From Rhizobium sp. BK399 (lineage in GTDB: Bacteria > Pseudomonadota > Alphaproteobacteria > Rhizobiales > Rhizobiaceae): a DNA stretch of 64,000 nucleotides. Shown here in pieces: positions 51,394 to 58,313 of this stretch (the first letter of the stretch is position 1; the number at the start of each line of letters is the position of its first letter). The notes under the pieces were generated by a model. It did no database searches. It was given only the letters and a program-made list of their open reading frames with translations, and was not told the origin of the DNA. Position numbers and translations under genes: made by a program. The stretch is taken from contig NZ_JACIAH010000025.1 in assembly GCF_014194695.1 (NCBI RefSeq), positions 1 through 64,000 on the forward strand, in the 5' to 3' direction.

Positions 51394-51681
51394 TTACTGG
51401 ATGACCTGGATCACCTTGCGGGTGGAGGGTTCCACGATCACGCGCTCGTCGTTGACGATAGCGTAGGCGTAGCCTGCCTCGTCAGGGATAGGCGTCACGA
51501 CGACGGTGTCGGGAAGCGGCTGGCCGACGACGACCTTCTCCTTGACCACAATGCGTTCCTTGGGGGCCGGAGCCTTCTGCACAAAGGTGATCACCTTCTC
51601 GGGTGCCATCGCCGATTGTGCGAACGCTACGCCCGATGCCATGACGACCGCGGTTGCGATACCTACTGTTCGAAGTTTCAT
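51394..51681 (-). CDS. DUF1236 exported small protein
   Basis: A 95-residue protein with a signal peptide (VGIATAVVMASGVAFA-QS) and one DUF1236 unit: PLPDTVVVTPIPDEAGYAYA, VNDERVIVEPSTRKVIQVIQ. Probably periplasmic; function unknown. AGGAGG precedes the ATG. It has an EcfG-like promoter at 51725 and a GGAC-N4-GTCC palindrome at 51758. Confidence 0.83.
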   Translation of the reverse strand: MKLRTVGIATAVVMASGVAFAQSAMAPEKVITFVQKAPAPKERIVVKEKVVVGQPLPDTVVVTPIPDEAGYAYAIVNDERVIVEPSTRKVIQVIQ

Positions 51682-51724
51682 GATGTTTTCCTCCTTTTGA
51701 GCGGACTATTCCGCCGGCGGTGCA

Positions 51725-51750
51725 AACATTCATGAACCGAGTAATGTTCC
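51725..51750 (-). promoter_or_regulatory. EcfG-like promoter for DUF1236 gene
   Basis: On the minus strand: GGAAC (51750-51746), 17-bp spacer, TGTT (51728-51725). The -10 differs from CGTT at one base. The palindrome at 51758 lies just upstream of the -35. Confidence 0.45.
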
Positions 51751-51757
51751 AGACCAC

Positions 51758-51859
51758 GGACCTCAGTCCGGGGTCCGCAGGACTTTAGTCGCAATGCCCG
51801 AGCGGCCCTCATTCGCGCAGCCGAGCGATTGGGATCGTCCGCATCTAGGACCTAAGTCC
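51758..51859. promoter_or_regulatory. Three GGAC-N4-GTCC-type palindromes between divergent genes
   Basis: GGACCTCAGTCC (51758-51769), imperfect GGACTTTAGTCG (51780-51791) and GGACCTAAGTCC (51848-51859), between DUF1236 and the single-BON gene. Confidence 0.55.
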
Positions 51860-51916
51860 CGCCCTGTGAACCAAATCAGCTTTGCGCTGTTCTCTTGGCA
51901 TCACAAGGAGCTTGAC

Positions 51917-52204
51917 ATGAACGTCGAACTGGAATTCCTCGCCCACGATCAGCTCGCCCGTGTACGGACAGCCATGTCTGCGGAACCAGAGCTGGAAGCC
52001 TCGTCCATCGCGGTAAGTATGGTTGGTCGAAACGTTTTTCTCCAGGGCTATGTCTCGGATTACGGCCATCGCGTAAAGGCGACTGCCATCGCAGCGATGA
52101 TTGCCGGCCCCGAGAACGTACATGACAGACTGCGAGACGTCGAAGAGGTGGCGTTCACCTCACTGGTGCTGGAACTATCGTTGCCGGAAGGCCGAGCTCA
52201 TTGA
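51917..52204 (+). CDS. Single-BON-domain small protein
   Basis: A 95-residue protein with one BON domain: ASSIAVSMVGRNVFLQGYVS to VKATAIAAMIAGPENVHDRL. AAGGAG lies before ATG 51917. There is no signal peptide. It is divergent from DUF1236 and shares the palindrome-rich promoter. It is shorter and diverged from the triple-BON proteins. Confidence 0.72.
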   Translation: MNVELEFLAHDQLARVRTAMSAEPELEASSIAVSMVGRNVFLQGYVSDYGHRVKATAIAAMIAGPENVHDRLRDVEEVAFTSLVLELSLPEGRAH

Positions 52205-52260
52205 TGCGATGCCTTTTCCGGTCATTCGTTCAGCTGTCGAGCACAATCAAGGAATCAAGC

Positions 52261-52530
52261 ATGTCCGATAAAACCCCGCCTCTCGTTGTCGTCGGAAGCG
52301 CTGGACCACAAGTAAAACAGTCCCAAGATGGCCACGCAAAGCCGGCACAGCAAACAGATGATGCCGACCTGGAGGCCGAGCTGACAATTGCCTCAACAGA
52401 CACCGAGAAGGCGTTCAGCGATCTTGTGACAATCATCGGCCTCTCGACGGCCGTTTGGTCTGCCGGAATGTCGGTCGCCTGGGCGACTTGGCTCGATCCC
52501 CTGACTTTCGCAGGTCAACGGCGTGAGTGA
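52261..52530 (+). CDS. Hypothetical 89-aa protein
   Basis: An 89-residue protein with a polar N-terminal half (PPLVVVGSAGPQVKQ, Gln/Asp-rich) and one possible C-terminal membrane helix (LVTIIGLSTAVWSAGMSVAW). AAGGA precedes ATG 52261. It is 57 bp after the single-BON gene and may be co-transcribed. Family not recognised. Confidence 0.55.
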   Translation: MSDKTPPLVVVGSAGPQVKQSQDGHAKPAQQTDDADLEAELTIASTDTEKAFSDLVTIIGLSTAVWSAGMSVAWATWLDPLTFAGQRRE

Positions 52531-53099
52531 TCACCGCACATTTAAAGCGACCTCGACAAAAACCGTTTTTTAGCGGTACCCGAGACCAGTCGCCACGCTT
52601 GCGATCGTGCAACCAAAAAAATACCCCTCGCATGCATCCTCGAACGTCAAAGAACTGGTTTCCAGTGCGCTCGATGAGCTTATCTGTGGGCGCGCAGACG
52701 TCGATCTGGTGTCGCTTGAACACTGCATGCATGGTGCTTCGAGGGCTCATTCTGACGGAGCTTTTCGCACCAAACCCGGATTAGTCCCATTGGCAAGGTA
52801 CCCTCGAATGCTATCGCAGTTGCCTTGAAAACGTACGGACTGTCGCGAAGACATGCTTGCGCAGCGACAATCAGCTGTCGGTGAGAGCCATTCGCGATCG
52901 CCGGTCCAAAGGCAGCCCCACGAGGTTCGGAATGCCTCCGCCTTCGTTGCGCAGGAAGCTGATACCTTGCACGGCCGTACTCGATGCCCTGCGCGGACCA
53001 GCCGCTTTTCAACGTGAAGATTTTGTGACAATACAAACAGAGGATGCATCCTGATGAAGTGCAGCCTGGCGGATATGCTGCCCTTGTTGGAGGACCCCG
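52531..53099. other. Intergenic region upstream of luxR, no gene recognised
   Basis: Several overlapping short frames on both strands, none with ribosome site plus family support. No clear lux box was seen in this region. Confidence 0.35.
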
Positions 53100-53828
53100 A
53101 TGAGCGCGTTAGTTTCCGATGTATTGTATGAGTTCCTGGTCGGTTGCGAAGAGCCGGCTGACCTGCAGCAAATCTTTGGCACGATGGAGAAGGTGAGCCA
53201 TCAGCTCGAGATCGATTATTTCGCAATGGCCTTTCTTCCACTAGCCCATGAGCGACTGGACTCTCTCGTCTGGCAACGTTGGCCCGACGGCTGGCTCAAC
53301 CGTTATCTTCAGAACAATTATTTTCACGCCGATCCCGTCGTCAGCCTCGTCCGAGCAACAGCACGGCCGTCTGTCTGGTCCCAGTCGGTGCGGGCCAGCC
53401 ATCTTTCAGGGCGCCCGAAGCGTATTATGGATGAAGCCCGTGATTTCGGGATGCACGATGGCCTGACCATTCCGCTTCATTCTCGCTCCGGGCTCGCTGG
53501 CCTTTTCTCGGTCGCGGGAAGGCGTGTCCCGGTGGCGGCATCGGAAGTGGCCCTTCTACAGTTTGTCGCCGAGACTACCCACCGGCGTATCATGGATCTC
53601 AACACCCCGCCGGAGCCTTGTCTGCGAGATGATCTGCAGATCACCCGAAGCGAGAGTGAGTGCCTGACCCTGTGCGCAGCAGGCAAGACCGACAGGGAAA
53701 TTGGCAGCATTACCTATCGCTCGCAGCGCACCGTTCAGCAACACATCCGAAACCTGCAGCAGAAGCTCGGGGTATCCAACCGGGCACAGTTGATCGCGGA
53801 ATCCTTTCGCCGCGGTTTGCAGCGTTAA
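53100..53828 (+). CDS. LuxR-family quorum-sensing regulator
   Basis: A 242-residue protein. The autoinducer-binding domain has the invariant Trp/Tyr/Asp-Pro/Trp/Gly set (GWLNRYLQNNYFHADPV, SVWSQS, FGMHDGLTIPLHS). The C-terminal LuxR HTH (about 178-240): TRSESECLTLCAAGKTDREI, then RTVQQHIRNLQQKLGVSNRA. ATG follows GGAGG. It lies 74 bp before the LuxI-type gene in the same direction, so it is probably the cognate AHL receptor. Confidence 0.9.
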   Translation: MSALVSDVLYEFLVGCEEPADLQQIFGTMEKVSHQLEIDYFAMAFLPLAHERLDSLVWQRWPDGWLNRYLQNNYFHADPVVSLVRATARPSVWSQSVRASHLSGRPKRIMDEARDFGMHDGLTIPLHSRSGLAGLFSVAGRRVPVAASEVALLQFVAETTHRRIMDLNTPPEPCLRDDLQITRSESECLTLCAAGKTDREIGSITYRSQRTVQQHIRNLQQKLGVSNRAQLIAESFRRGLQR

Positions 53829-53902
53829 AAAATACGACATTTTACGGATAGATTTTCGGAGTCCCCGGTTGCATGCTCAAAATATGCACGCGGGGTTCAA
53901 AC

Positions 53903-54520
53903 ATGCTCACCATCCTCGATGAAGATGACGATCCATTGCTGATGGAAAAGGTGTGGTCGTTCCGGCACCGCCGCTTCGTTGAACAGATGGAATGGAACGA
54001 ACTGCGGCGTCGAGACCGGCGAGAGAGGGACCAGTACGACAGGCCGGATATTGTGCACGCTGTGCTCGTGCACAAGAAGGAAGTGATCGGCTATTCGCGC
54101 CTCCTTCCAACCACGGCACCCCACTTTGCCCGAGATTACAGTCAGCTGGCACCCGGGAGCCTTCCTTCCGGACCTGATATATTCGAGTGGAGCAGGTGCG
54201 CCACCGCACTCAATGCTCCCTTCATCAACGGAATAGCTGCCTCCGATCTCTTGATGACGGGTGTCCTTGAATGCCTCGTCCGTATGGGGGCGAAGGCAAT
54301 TCTTTTTCTGACCTACCCCGCTCTCGTCATGATGATGCGCCAACGAGGCTATCCTGTTCAGGTGCTTGCCGATGTCACGCTCCAGGGACACCGGGTAGAG
54401 GTTGCCTACTCGATCCTTCCCGAAGACCTTCTCTCACGTCACTACAAAGACTACGGCATCGTCGGAGAAGTCCTCTGCTTGAGAACAAGAAGCCGGAGCG
54501 GTCTGGTGCACAGCGGATAG
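53903..54520 (+). CDS. LuxI-family acyl-homoserine-lactone synthase
   Basis: A 205-residue autoinducer synthase. Conserved LuxI residues: Arg24, Trp31, Asp43 and Asp46 in ERDQYD, Arg66 in YSRLLPT, Glu95 and Arg98 in FEWSR. It should make an N-acyl-homoserine lactone from SAM and acyl-ACP; chain length cannot be read. Start at 53903 puts Arg24 in register; ATG 53873 is also possible. No clear lux box was seen in the luxR-luxI gap. Confidence 0.88.
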   Translation: MLTILDEDDDPLLMEKVWSFRHRRFVEQMEWNELRRRDRRERDQYDRPDIVHAVLVHKKEVIGYSRLLPTTAPHFARDYSQLAPGSLPSGPDIFEWSRCATALNAPFINGIAASDLLMTGVLECLVRMGAKAILFLTYPALVMMMRQRGYPVQVLADVTLQGHRVEVAYSILPEDLLSRHYKDYGIVGEVLCLRTRSRSGLVHSG

Positions 54521-54533
54521 ACGGGGGTGTCTT

Positions 54534-54737
54534 GTGGCTCGGCGCGATAAATCGCTCATCGATGCTCCGACTGCGCGCCGCCTGGCCTTCGCGACAGTCC
54601 GCACGGATGCCGCCAAGCTTTTGGGCCTGACGGAGGAAATTTGCCAGACCTATCCTGGAAACGAAGACATGCTCTTCCTTCGCTATCTGCTGAGGATGGT
54701 CATGCTGGCGGCTGAGAAGGATCCGGAGGAGCATTAG
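54534..54737 (+). CDS. Hypothetical 67-aa protein after luxI
   Basis: A 67-residue helical protein (ARRLAFATVRTDAAKLLGLT, MLFLRYLLRMVMLAAEKDPE). GTG start preceded by GGGGG, 13 bp after luxI, so it is co-transcribed. It may modulate the quorum-sensing pair; no family recognised. Confidence 0.58.
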   Translation: MARRDKSLIDAPTARRLAFATVRTDAAKLLGLTEEICQTYPGNEDMLFLRYLLRMVMLAAEKDPEEH

Positions 54738-54753
54738 CTTGAGTTCGGAAATG

Positions 54754-54770
54754 TTAAGACGTTGTCTTAA
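54754..54770. promoter_or_regulatory. 17-bp perfect palindrome before XRE gene
   Basis: TTAAGAC-GTT-GTCTTAA, perfect 7-bp arms. It lies just after the luxI operon and beside a plausible promoter (TTGCAA, then TAGTCT). Possible operator for an XRE- or LuxR-type protein. Confidence 0.5.
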
Positions 54771-55009
54771 AGTTCTTTGCAAACGTGAAATATCTTGCTA
54801 GTCTGCAACCTAGGCGGTTATCGCCTTGAGGCGTGGAATCCTCATTTGGTAAAACGCAGAAAGCGTAATCTTCGCGATCTAGTGAGTCGGGGAGCTCGTG
54901 GAATATACAAGAGGCGCTTGCGCTAAAATCCATGAGGGCTGGTACCAACAGCATTTCCAACTCCCCGGCTTCTCAAGCCAGCATCATGCTGGCCAGCGGG
55001 AGCGTTTTC

Positions 55010-55456
55010 ATGCAGCAGAATGTCTCGACCAGTTCCACCTTCAAAGATCCGGCATCGGTGACGATCACCGACGGGCTTCATCTCGTTGACGTTGAGGTCG
55101 GCAAAAGAATCAAGAAGCGCCGGCAGCAATTGCGCATTTCACAAACGGCCCTCGGTGCCGCTGTCGGCGTCTCCTTCCAGCAAATCCAAAAATATGAGCG
55201 AGGTTCAAACCGTGTCAGCTCCTCGGCACTCTACTCCCTGGCCCAGGCCCTGGATGTTCCTGTCGCCTACTTCTTCGAGACCCTCAGCAGGCCGATCAGG
55301 ATAGACTGCGCCGAACTGGAAAGAAAAGCGGCGTTGCGGGAAGACTTCGTCGCGACCGAAGAGGGACAGCGGCTTGTCGACGCCTTCATGACGATACCGA
55401 AAAAGATGCGACCGAAGTTCATCTCGCTGCTTGCCACCTTTTCGAACGAGCCCTGA
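55010..55456 (+). CDS. XRE-family HTH regulator
   Basis: A 148-residue protein with a central XRE/Cro HTH (VGKRIKKRRQQLRISQTALG, VSFQQIQKYERGSNRVSSSA) and a C-terminal tail as in many rhizobial XRE regulators (MTIPKKMRPKFISLLATFSN). ATG 55010 follows GGGAG at 8 bp; a longer start at 54932 is less likely. It may act on the palindrome at 54754. Confidence 0.84.
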   Translation: MQQNVSTSSTFKDPASVTITDGLHLVDVEVGKRIKKRRQQLRISQTALGAAVGVSFQQIQKYERGSNRVSSSALYSLAQALDVPVAYFFETLSRPIRIDCAELERKAALREDFVATEEGQRLVDAFMTIPKKMRPKFISLLATFSNEP

Positions 55457-55619
55457 TGCCGGTTTTCGTTCGAATGGCTCCGCGCCCGATCAGTCTATCC
55501 CCCGAAAGCGGAAGGTGGACCGATCGGCAGGCAGTTTCTGACGCGCCCTGCTATAGGCGGCGAACCGCACCGCTACTCGCTCGTCCGACCCTCCTTACGA
55601 CGTGAAAGCTGAAATTCGG

Positions 55620-56081
55620 CTACTTCTGCTGCAGGGCAAAGATCGAGTCGAGGATTGTGGCCACCGTTCGCAAGGTGTCTGGCGGGAGGGACTGTATCAT
55701 CTTCGTGATGCGACGGCGCTCGTCAGCTTCCTCTTTGGTTCGCCCCCAAAGATGCGGAGCCGCGTCGTACAATAAATCGTCGGGAAAAATTTCGAGCACT
55801 TCGCAAAGATGCAGAACCTGCGTTGCATGGAGCTTGGTGATGGCCCGTTCGTACCTGCCGTAGACCGCTTCGATTGATCCGAGAAGGAGCGCCAGCTCCG
55901 CCCTCGATAGGTCCTTTTCGATGCGGAATGCCCGCAACGATTTGGCAATGCTTTCGTCCATCTCCTTTGAACTTGGGATCCCCTCAAAGCCAGGGCGCCG
56001 GTACACGGGGCGTTCGACCTTGGCATCAGTTGTCGCCTCAAGTCCCGTTTCGGCAATGTACGCGTCAGTCCTTGTCGTCAT
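55620..56081 (-). CDS. XRE-family HTH protein
   Basis: A 153-residue protein. HTH in the middle (IAKSLRAFRIEKDLSRAELA, IEAVYGRYERAITKLHATQV) followed by a helical tail (PDTLRTVATILDSIFALQQK). The ATG at 56081 (MTTRTDAY) is used; GTG 56099 adds six residues. Opposite in direction to the 55010 XRE gene (convergent). Confidence 0.76.
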   Translation of the reverse strand: MTTRTDAYIAETGLEATTDAKVERPVYRRPGFEGIPSSKEMDESIAKSLRAFRIEKDLSRAELALLLGSIEAVYGRYERAITKLHATQVLHLCEVLEIFPDDLLYDAAPHLWGRTKEEADERRRITKMIQSLPPDTLRTVATILDSIFALQQK

Positions 56082-56211
56082 GCATCCATCCACGTTCACG
56101 CGCTGATTTATACCACCGGCAACGTCGTTGGCTATCCCGTTTTAAGTAACGTCAGCCGGACGCTCCTTTCGCACCGCGCTTGGGGCCGTTCTTTGCGTCA
56201 AGGAGACAGTC

Positions 56212-56697
56212 ATGGAAGACGAAAACATGGAGACCGAGATGGTCCGACGCGTTATGGCACATGCGCGATCGACAATTCAGGTGATCGACTCCAAAAAGCG
56301 CTTGTCCCGATGCGACGGGGCCCCGCTCTCCTTTCCGGCTGCCCTCGCAGATGAACAGACGACAAGGAAAGAATTGATCAGCTGGCAAGCCCCAACCGCT
56401 CCGCTCGCTGTCAGAAAACTCCTGCATTTGCTTGCCCATGTCCTGGCAGCAGAGCTTAGCTTCGATGAACAGTCTTTGGCCGAGATAGCGGCTGAAACCA
56501 GACGGCTTGAATCCGACAGCCGCGCTTCATCCCCTGATCTTCCGGATGATCAAGTGCTTGCTTCAAATGGAGATCGTGTAACGGGCTCGACGAGAGGCAA
56601 ATCGACCTCGTTACAAAACCTTGATGATGGCAAAGAGTTTAAGAGTGGTGCGCTGCGTGTCTTCGTCCAAGTGCCTCATGTCAGGGAAGGCGACTAG
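56212..56697 (+). CDS. Hypothetical 161-aa protein
   Basis: A 161-residue mainly helical protein (VRKLLHLLAHVLAAELSFDE) with a polar Ser/Asp-rich C-terminus. AAGGAGA precedes the ATG. No signal peptide or family. Its stop overlaps the end of a small minus-strand frame. Confidence 0.58.
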   Translation: MEDENMETEMVRRVMAHARSTIQVIDSKKRLSRCDGAPLSFPAALADEQTTRKELISWQAPTAPLAVRKLLHLLAHVLAAELSFDEQSLAEIAAETRRLESDSRASSPDLPDDQVLASNGDRVTGSTRGKSTSLQNLDDGKEFKSGALRVFVQVPHVREGD

Positions 56698-56801
56698 ACG
56701 GGCGGCATTGCCACCGTATGGCCGAGCATGGAAATTGTCACAAGCAACACGCAGGCAAGCCCGACAAACCCGGCAACAGCTATGAAGTACTTTTTGCTCA
56801 C
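56694..56801 (-). CDS. Possible 35-aa membrane peptide
   Basis: GTG start: SKKYFIAVAGFVGLACVLLV, then TISMLGHTVAMPPV. One transmembrane helix fills most of the peptide. It is a plausible small membrane protein, but the upstream ribosome site is weak. Confidence 0.42.
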   Translation of the reverse strand: MSKKYFIAVAGFVGLACVLLVTISMLGHTVAMPPV

Positions 56802-56891
56802 GCTTTGGAGATAGGAGACCCCTTGCCTTGCTGAAAGTGCGGCTTCTGGTCGCGCCCGACCATGATTGGGCCGAGCGTGGCAAAGTAAGAT

Positions 56892-56920
56892 TTGCAGTCT
56901 TGGAGCGCGTTAGCTATTCT
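56892..56920 (+). promoter_or_regulatory. Sigma-70-like promoter for predicted sRNA
   Basis: TTGCAG (56892-56897), 17-bp spacer, TATTCT (56915-56920). The expected start is near 56927. Confidence 0.45.
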
Positions 56921-56926
56921 CCAGCT

Positions 56927-56996
56927 GCGCTCTGGCCTTTGGGCGCATTTCGATGTTCACCTCCAGACCCCGCAAGCTCGCGGGGTTCTTTTTTTT
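56927..56996 (+). ncRNA. Predicted 70-nt small RNA with terminator
   Basis: A 5' hairpin (TGCGCTC / GGGCGCA, 56926-56947), a single-stranded piece with ACCTCC (anti-Shine-Dalgarno-like), then a strong intrinsic terminator (ACCCCGC / GCGGGGT, 56967-56986) followed by TCTTTTTTTT. This layout is that of trans-acting rhizobial sRNAs such as the alpha-r14 family. No ORF ends here. No sequence family match was made. Confidence 0.5.
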
Positions 56997-57170
56997 ACTG
57001 GCCTTCACAAATGATATCGCGCGCAACTGAAGAGAGCCTCCGTTCGAGGAGTTCCGCGCAGGGCCCGGTTCGAAGACCGACGACCCAGCCTGCGCACCGA
57101 AGGCAGCGCTCGTATGGACCGGGTTGCACCAAAACTCGCCGATGAACAAGGCGCGTTGCATTTACGCGGC

Positions 57171-57518
57171 TTATTTGCACGGAAAGGCTTCGATCAGGGC
57201 CATCGTCATTACAATGCCGATCAGGGCCGGTTCAAGATTGCCGCGCTCCGGGTGCCGTTCAATGTGAGTTCCGATAATCCGAAGGTACTGATCTCCGGTG
57301 ATCGCAATATTTGGCTGACAATAGAGCGTCAGCTCCCGCTGCTTGAAACCTATTGTCATGTTCGCCCCCTCGACGCCGCGACCGACCCCCGTAAGTAGCG
57401 CCACAAACTCCTGGTTGCCATCCCTGGCCCACCCGACTACATCTTTCACAGTCGCCTGGTCTGCCCCGTGAGCACCGCTGGATAGGCAGCAAAACGTAAC
57501 GATCATCAACTTACGCAT
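57171..57518 (-). CDS. Rap1a/Tai-like exported small protein
   Basis: A 115-residue protein with a signal peptide (MIVTFCCLSSGAHG-AD) and a C-terminal domain carrying paired Cys (LYCQPNIAITGDQYLRIIGT, then IEAFPCK). It resembles periplasmic Rap1a/Tai proteins (type VI immunity family) with two conserved cysteines. The start at 57518 follows GGGATGAT. No type VI genes are in the window, so the role is open. Confidence 0.6.
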   Translation of the reverse strand: MRKLMIVTFCCLSSGAHGADQATVKDVVGWARDGNQEFVALLTGVGRGVEGANMTIGFKQRELTLYCQPNIAITGDQYLRIIGTHIERHPERGNLEPALIGIVMTMALIEAFPCK

Positions 57519-58089
57519 TAGATCATCCCAGTCCGCCCGCCTTGGCCCTAATTGCGATGCCAAGGAGGGATCAATGGCATGACAATATATTTAGACGCGC
57601 TTTCTTGAGGGGCCGAAAGCCTGCCTGCTGCTTCACCCTCTCATGTCAGCATCGCAGCCATTCGAAAAGACGACAACCTACATTGTAGGCCTGGCGAACC
57701 AGCCCAGAGATTGACCTGATGCCGTTACCTTCCATGTGAGCGCTTGCTGGAGACCGTTGGCTGTCCAAAGGCCCCTCACGTCCACTGATAAGAAAATGCA
57801 GCACGTGAGGCTGCGGCCACTTTGGGGATGGGCCGCAGCCTCTTCCCGCTCCTGTGTTAAGCCAGGAGCGAAAGCGTGAAGGAGACGACGCATATACATA
57901 CTGTCTCCACAAACGGGTGATCTAGCTAAGGACGTGCCCCATGTTGTCTTTGTGCGCAGCTTGCCCCGCCAAGGGGCATTGCGAGATCAGTCAGTAGATC
58001 AGGCCAAGCTGACAAAAAACTGAACGCGGTGACGAAACTCACGATAAAATCGCAATATTTTCAGGTAAATGGGCGATATCTCAGCTCAT
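57519..58089. other. Hairpin-rich intergenic region
   Basis: No gene. Adjacent perfect inverted repeats: GAGGCTGCGGCC (57807-57818) pairs with 57831-57842, and CGCTCCTG (57847-57854) with 57863-57870. CCTCACGT (57774-57781) can pair with ACGTGAGG (57803-57810) and so compete with the first stem. TGCCCC/GGGGCA near 57963-57980 is another hairpin. It may encode a structured RNA or be remnant DNA. Confidence 0.45.
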
Positions 58090-58101
58090 GGACTTTAGTC
58101 C
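58090..58101. promoter_or_regulatory. GGAC-N4-GTCC palindrome before peroxidase
   Basis: GGACTTTAGTCC, a perfect member of the palindrome family, 213 bp upstream of the peroxidase start. Confidence 0.5.
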
Positions 58102-58313
58102 GACAGCGTTCCTGACTTTCGTCGAAACGCCTTGCGACTTAGGTGGCGGAAAGTAAGTGTCCTATTGGTCGTATTAATCCTCAGACCTTGTTCTCTAGAA
58201 CAGTTCTACAAGACGGGTACAACTTCCGACAGTCAACTATGCCAGCCCATATACAGCGGAAAGGACAGGTGTCCCTTCCGGCGGGGCGGCGTTTTTCTTC
58301 GGGAGGTAACGAC

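Noticed and set aside
57646..57912. 88-codon minus frame through the hairpins
   Set aside because: It is built from inverted-repeat DNA, with no ribosome site or similarity; structure explains the sequence better.
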